This document shows, piece by piece, positions 6,628-7,746 of a stretch of DNA of 7,746 nt. Where the stretch lies: positions 1 to 7,746 of the forward strand of contig CAKUYZ010000083.1 in NCBI GenBank assembly GCA_934717675.1, in the 5' to 3' direction. The translations under genes and the position numbers were made by a program. Each line of letters starts with the position of its first letter. Position 1 is the first letter of the stretch. The notes below the pieces were generated by a model. It saw only the letters and a list, made by a program, of their open reading frames with translations, was not told the origin of the DNA and searched no databases. This DNA is from an uncultured Bacteroidales bacterium. GTDB lineage: Bacteria; Bacteroidota; Bacteroidia; Bacteroidales; Marinilabiliaceae.

Positions 6628-6659
6628 CAAATCTAAGAAACTGTCTCGTCAAATGCAAA
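6628..6659 (-). promoter_or_regulatory. Bacteroidota promoter for the nitroreductase-sirtuin unit
   Basis: On the minus strand TTTG (6659-6656, inside a TTTTTG run) is followed after 20 bases by TAGATTTG (6635-6628), a full match to the phylum's consensus. It starts three bases beyond the lrgB stop codon. Transcription would begin near 6621 and leave a leader of about 75 bases. No terminator is visible between lrgB and this promoter, so read-through from lrgAB is possible. Confidence 0.72.
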
Positions 6660-6661
6660 AA

Positions 6662-7354
6662 TCACCAAAAGGAGGCGAATATGGGGGCCCCGATGACGGT
6701 GAGTATGCCGCTGACAACAATGGAGAGGCTGCTCATCGCCCCCTCAACGGGCCCCATCTCCATGGCTTTGGCCGTGCCCACGGCATGTGACGCGCTGCCT
6801 ATGGCGATGCCTTTCGCGATAGGTTCCGTAATCCTCATTATCTTGAGGGCCTGTTCGGCAAAGATGTTGCCCAGCACGCCGGTGATGACTATCACAACGA
6901 CGGTGACGGAGACGTAGCCGCCCAACTCTTCCGACACGCCAATGCCTATGGCCGTGGTGATGGACTTGGGCAGGAACGTGACGTAAGACTCGTGGCCGAA
7001 GTGCAGCAGCGCGGAGAGTGCGAGTATCGACGTCATGCTAGACAGCACTCCCGCCACGATGCCCGCCACCACGGCCCTATAGTTCCGTTTCAGAAGCTCC
7101 CACTGCTGATAGAGCGGAAGGGCCAGGCATATGGTGGCGGGGGTCAGGAGATATGATATATATTGTGAGCCAACGGCATAGCTGTCATAGCTCACGCCCG
7201 TGATGAGCAGAAATCCTATTATGATGACAATCGACACCAGCAGCGGGTTGAGCAGCGCGCTTTTGAATCTCTTCTTCAGGGTCATGCCCAGTCCGTATGA
7301 CAAGAAGGTCACCATGACGCCAAAGAATACGGAGCTTTCTATGAACTCTTTCAT
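6662..7354 (-). CDS. lrgB: LrgB/CidB-family membrane protein
   Basis: A 230-residue integral membrane protein of the LrgB family, the partner of LrgA. Family motifs are clear: LLTPATICLALPLY (69-82), LPKSITTAIGIGVSEELGG (128-146) and GSASHAVGTAKAMEMGP (186-202). Hydrophobic segments fall near 9-24, 36-53, 66-82, 94-117, 148-166 and 204-225, giving about six to eight membrane passes. In Gram-positive bacteria LrgAB is linked to control of murein hydrolase activity and lysis, and in some organisms to pyruvate uptake; the plant homologue PLGG1 carries glycolate and glycerate. A small-organic-acid transporter is therefore as likely as a lysis role here. The ATG at 7354 overlaps the lrgA stop by four bases (ATGA), which indicates translational coupling. 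No LytSR-type regulator is in view. Length is normal for the family. Confidence 0.93.
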   Translation of the reverse strand: MKEFIESSVFFGVMVTFLSYGLGMTLKKRFKSALLNPLLVSIVIIIGFLLITGVSYDSYAVGSQYISYLLTPATICLALPLYQQWELLKRNYRAVVAGIVAGVLSSMTSILALSALLHFGHESYVTFLPKSITTAIGIGVSEELGGYVSVTVVVIVITGVLGNIFAEQALKIMRITEPIAKGIAIGSASHAVGTAKAMEMGPVEGAMSSLSIVVSGILTVIGAPIFASFW

Positions 7355-7743
7355 TGTCTGTCAGTCGTTTCGTTGTTTGCCTGTGCGTTCTTTCTCTTTT
7401 TGTCTTTGCGTATTATGGCTTGCGTCACGGCCCCCGCGGCATACATCACCACAAAGGTGCTGACCACCGTCACGCCTGCATACTGCAGCAGCGAGCCGCT
7501 CACCACGTCCCACGACTTCAGCAGCCCCACGGCGGCCGGGATGAACATTATCGGCATAATCTCTATGAGGAAGAAACACGTCTTGTCAATGTCCGACACT
7601 TTGACCCACTTGGCCTCCAATGCGCCGAACAGTAAAGCTATGCCGTAGATGCTGGCCGGGATGGGCAGCGGGAGCAGCGCGTGAAGGCCCTCGCCAGCGA
7701 AGGAGAAGACCAGTATGGTCAGGAATTGCTTTATGAGTTGCAT
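7351..7743 (-). CDS. lrgA: LrgA/CidA-family holin-like membrane protein
   Basis: A 130-residue small membrane protein of the LrgA/CidA family, described as holin-like. Four hydrophobic segments are visible at about 6-24, 28-42, 57-76 and 85-111, followed by a strongly basic, then polar, cytoplasmic tail (RKDKKRKNAQ onward). Family motifs are PLPIPASIYG (25-34) and FIPAAVGLL (67-75), corresponding to the PxPIPGSIxG and FVPAGVG patterns of known members. It is coupled to lrgB by a four-base overlap and is presumably its partner in the membrane. The ATG at 7743 begins MQLIKQF and fits the family; only three bases of upstream sequence are present (AAG, no stop), so an earlier start cannot be excluded and the promoter is outside the window. 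Confidence 0.9.
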   Translation of the reverse strand: MQLIKQFLTILVFSFAGEGLHALLPLPIPASIYGIALLFGALEAKWVKVSDIDKTCFFLIEIMPIMFIPAAVGLLKSWDVVSGSLLQYAGVTVVSTFVVMYAAGAVTQAIIRKDKKRKNAQANNETTDRQ

Positions 7744-7746
7744 CTT

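Noticed and set aside
6547..6630. Upstream extension of the nitroreductase
   Set aside because: The far start is TTG inside the -7 promoter box; the added basic residues are not family-like, and AAGGA precedes the ATG at 6546.
5830..6636. 268-codon plus-strand frame spanning the sirtuin-nitroreductase junction
   Set aside because: It crosses two well-supported minus-strand genes and their spacer and has no recognisable motif.
1..7746. Mobile element, CRISPR array, tRNA or other structural RNA
   Set aside because: No transposase or integrase motif, no direct-repeat array, no terminal inverted repeats and no tRNA-like cloverleaf were seen; all spacers are short and explained by promoters and terminators.

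Overview
The window looks like ordinary chromosomal DNA from a member of the Bacteroidota, most likely a Bacteroidales gut or host-associated bacterium. Two gene starts carry the promoter pattern specific to that phylum (TTTG, 19-20 bases, TAnnTTTG), at fabG and at the nitroreductase gene, and a third has a perfect TAnnTTTG box. Starts mostly lack strong Shine-Dalgarno sequences, and the gene content (PPK1, AraC-type regulator, pectin-esterase-like secreted hydrolase, LrgAB) fits. I cannot name the genus. Nothing points to a phage, plasmid, insertion sequence, CRISPR array, tRNA or rRNA.

Layout. Bases 1-1537 hold the N-terminal three quarters of polyphosphate kinase PPK1 on the minus strand, cut by the window edge. 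A 179-base AT-rich divergent spacer separates it from an AraC-family regulator on the plus strand (1717-2607), which ends at a strong 13-bp hairpin terminator. Convergent to it is a secreted multidomain SGNH/GDSL esterase (2688-4262, minus). Upstream of that lie, all on the minus strand, fabG with its own terminator and promoter (4432-5178), a Sir2-family deacylase (5235-6014), a small FMN nitroreductase (6034-6546), and the overlapping pair lrgB/lrgA (6662-7743).

Reading in transcription order on the minus strand: lrgA-lrgB form one translationally coupled membrane pair. The nitroreductase has its own promoter right behind the lrgB stop and is followed after 19 bases by the sirtuin, so these two are probably one transcript. 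fabG has an independent promoter whose -33 box overlaps the sirtuin stop codon, and a terminator isolates it from the esterase gene. Functionally the block mixes storage/stress (PPK1), fatty-acid synthesis (FabG), NAD-linked deacylation, flavin redox chemistry, membrane export and extracellular polysaccharide deacetylation; no single pathway ties it together.

I found no convincing undescribed system. The points most worth a second look are the uncharacterised C-terminal half of the esterase, the nitroreductase-sirtuin pairing with its structured mRNA leader, and a dyad in the ppk/araC spacer.
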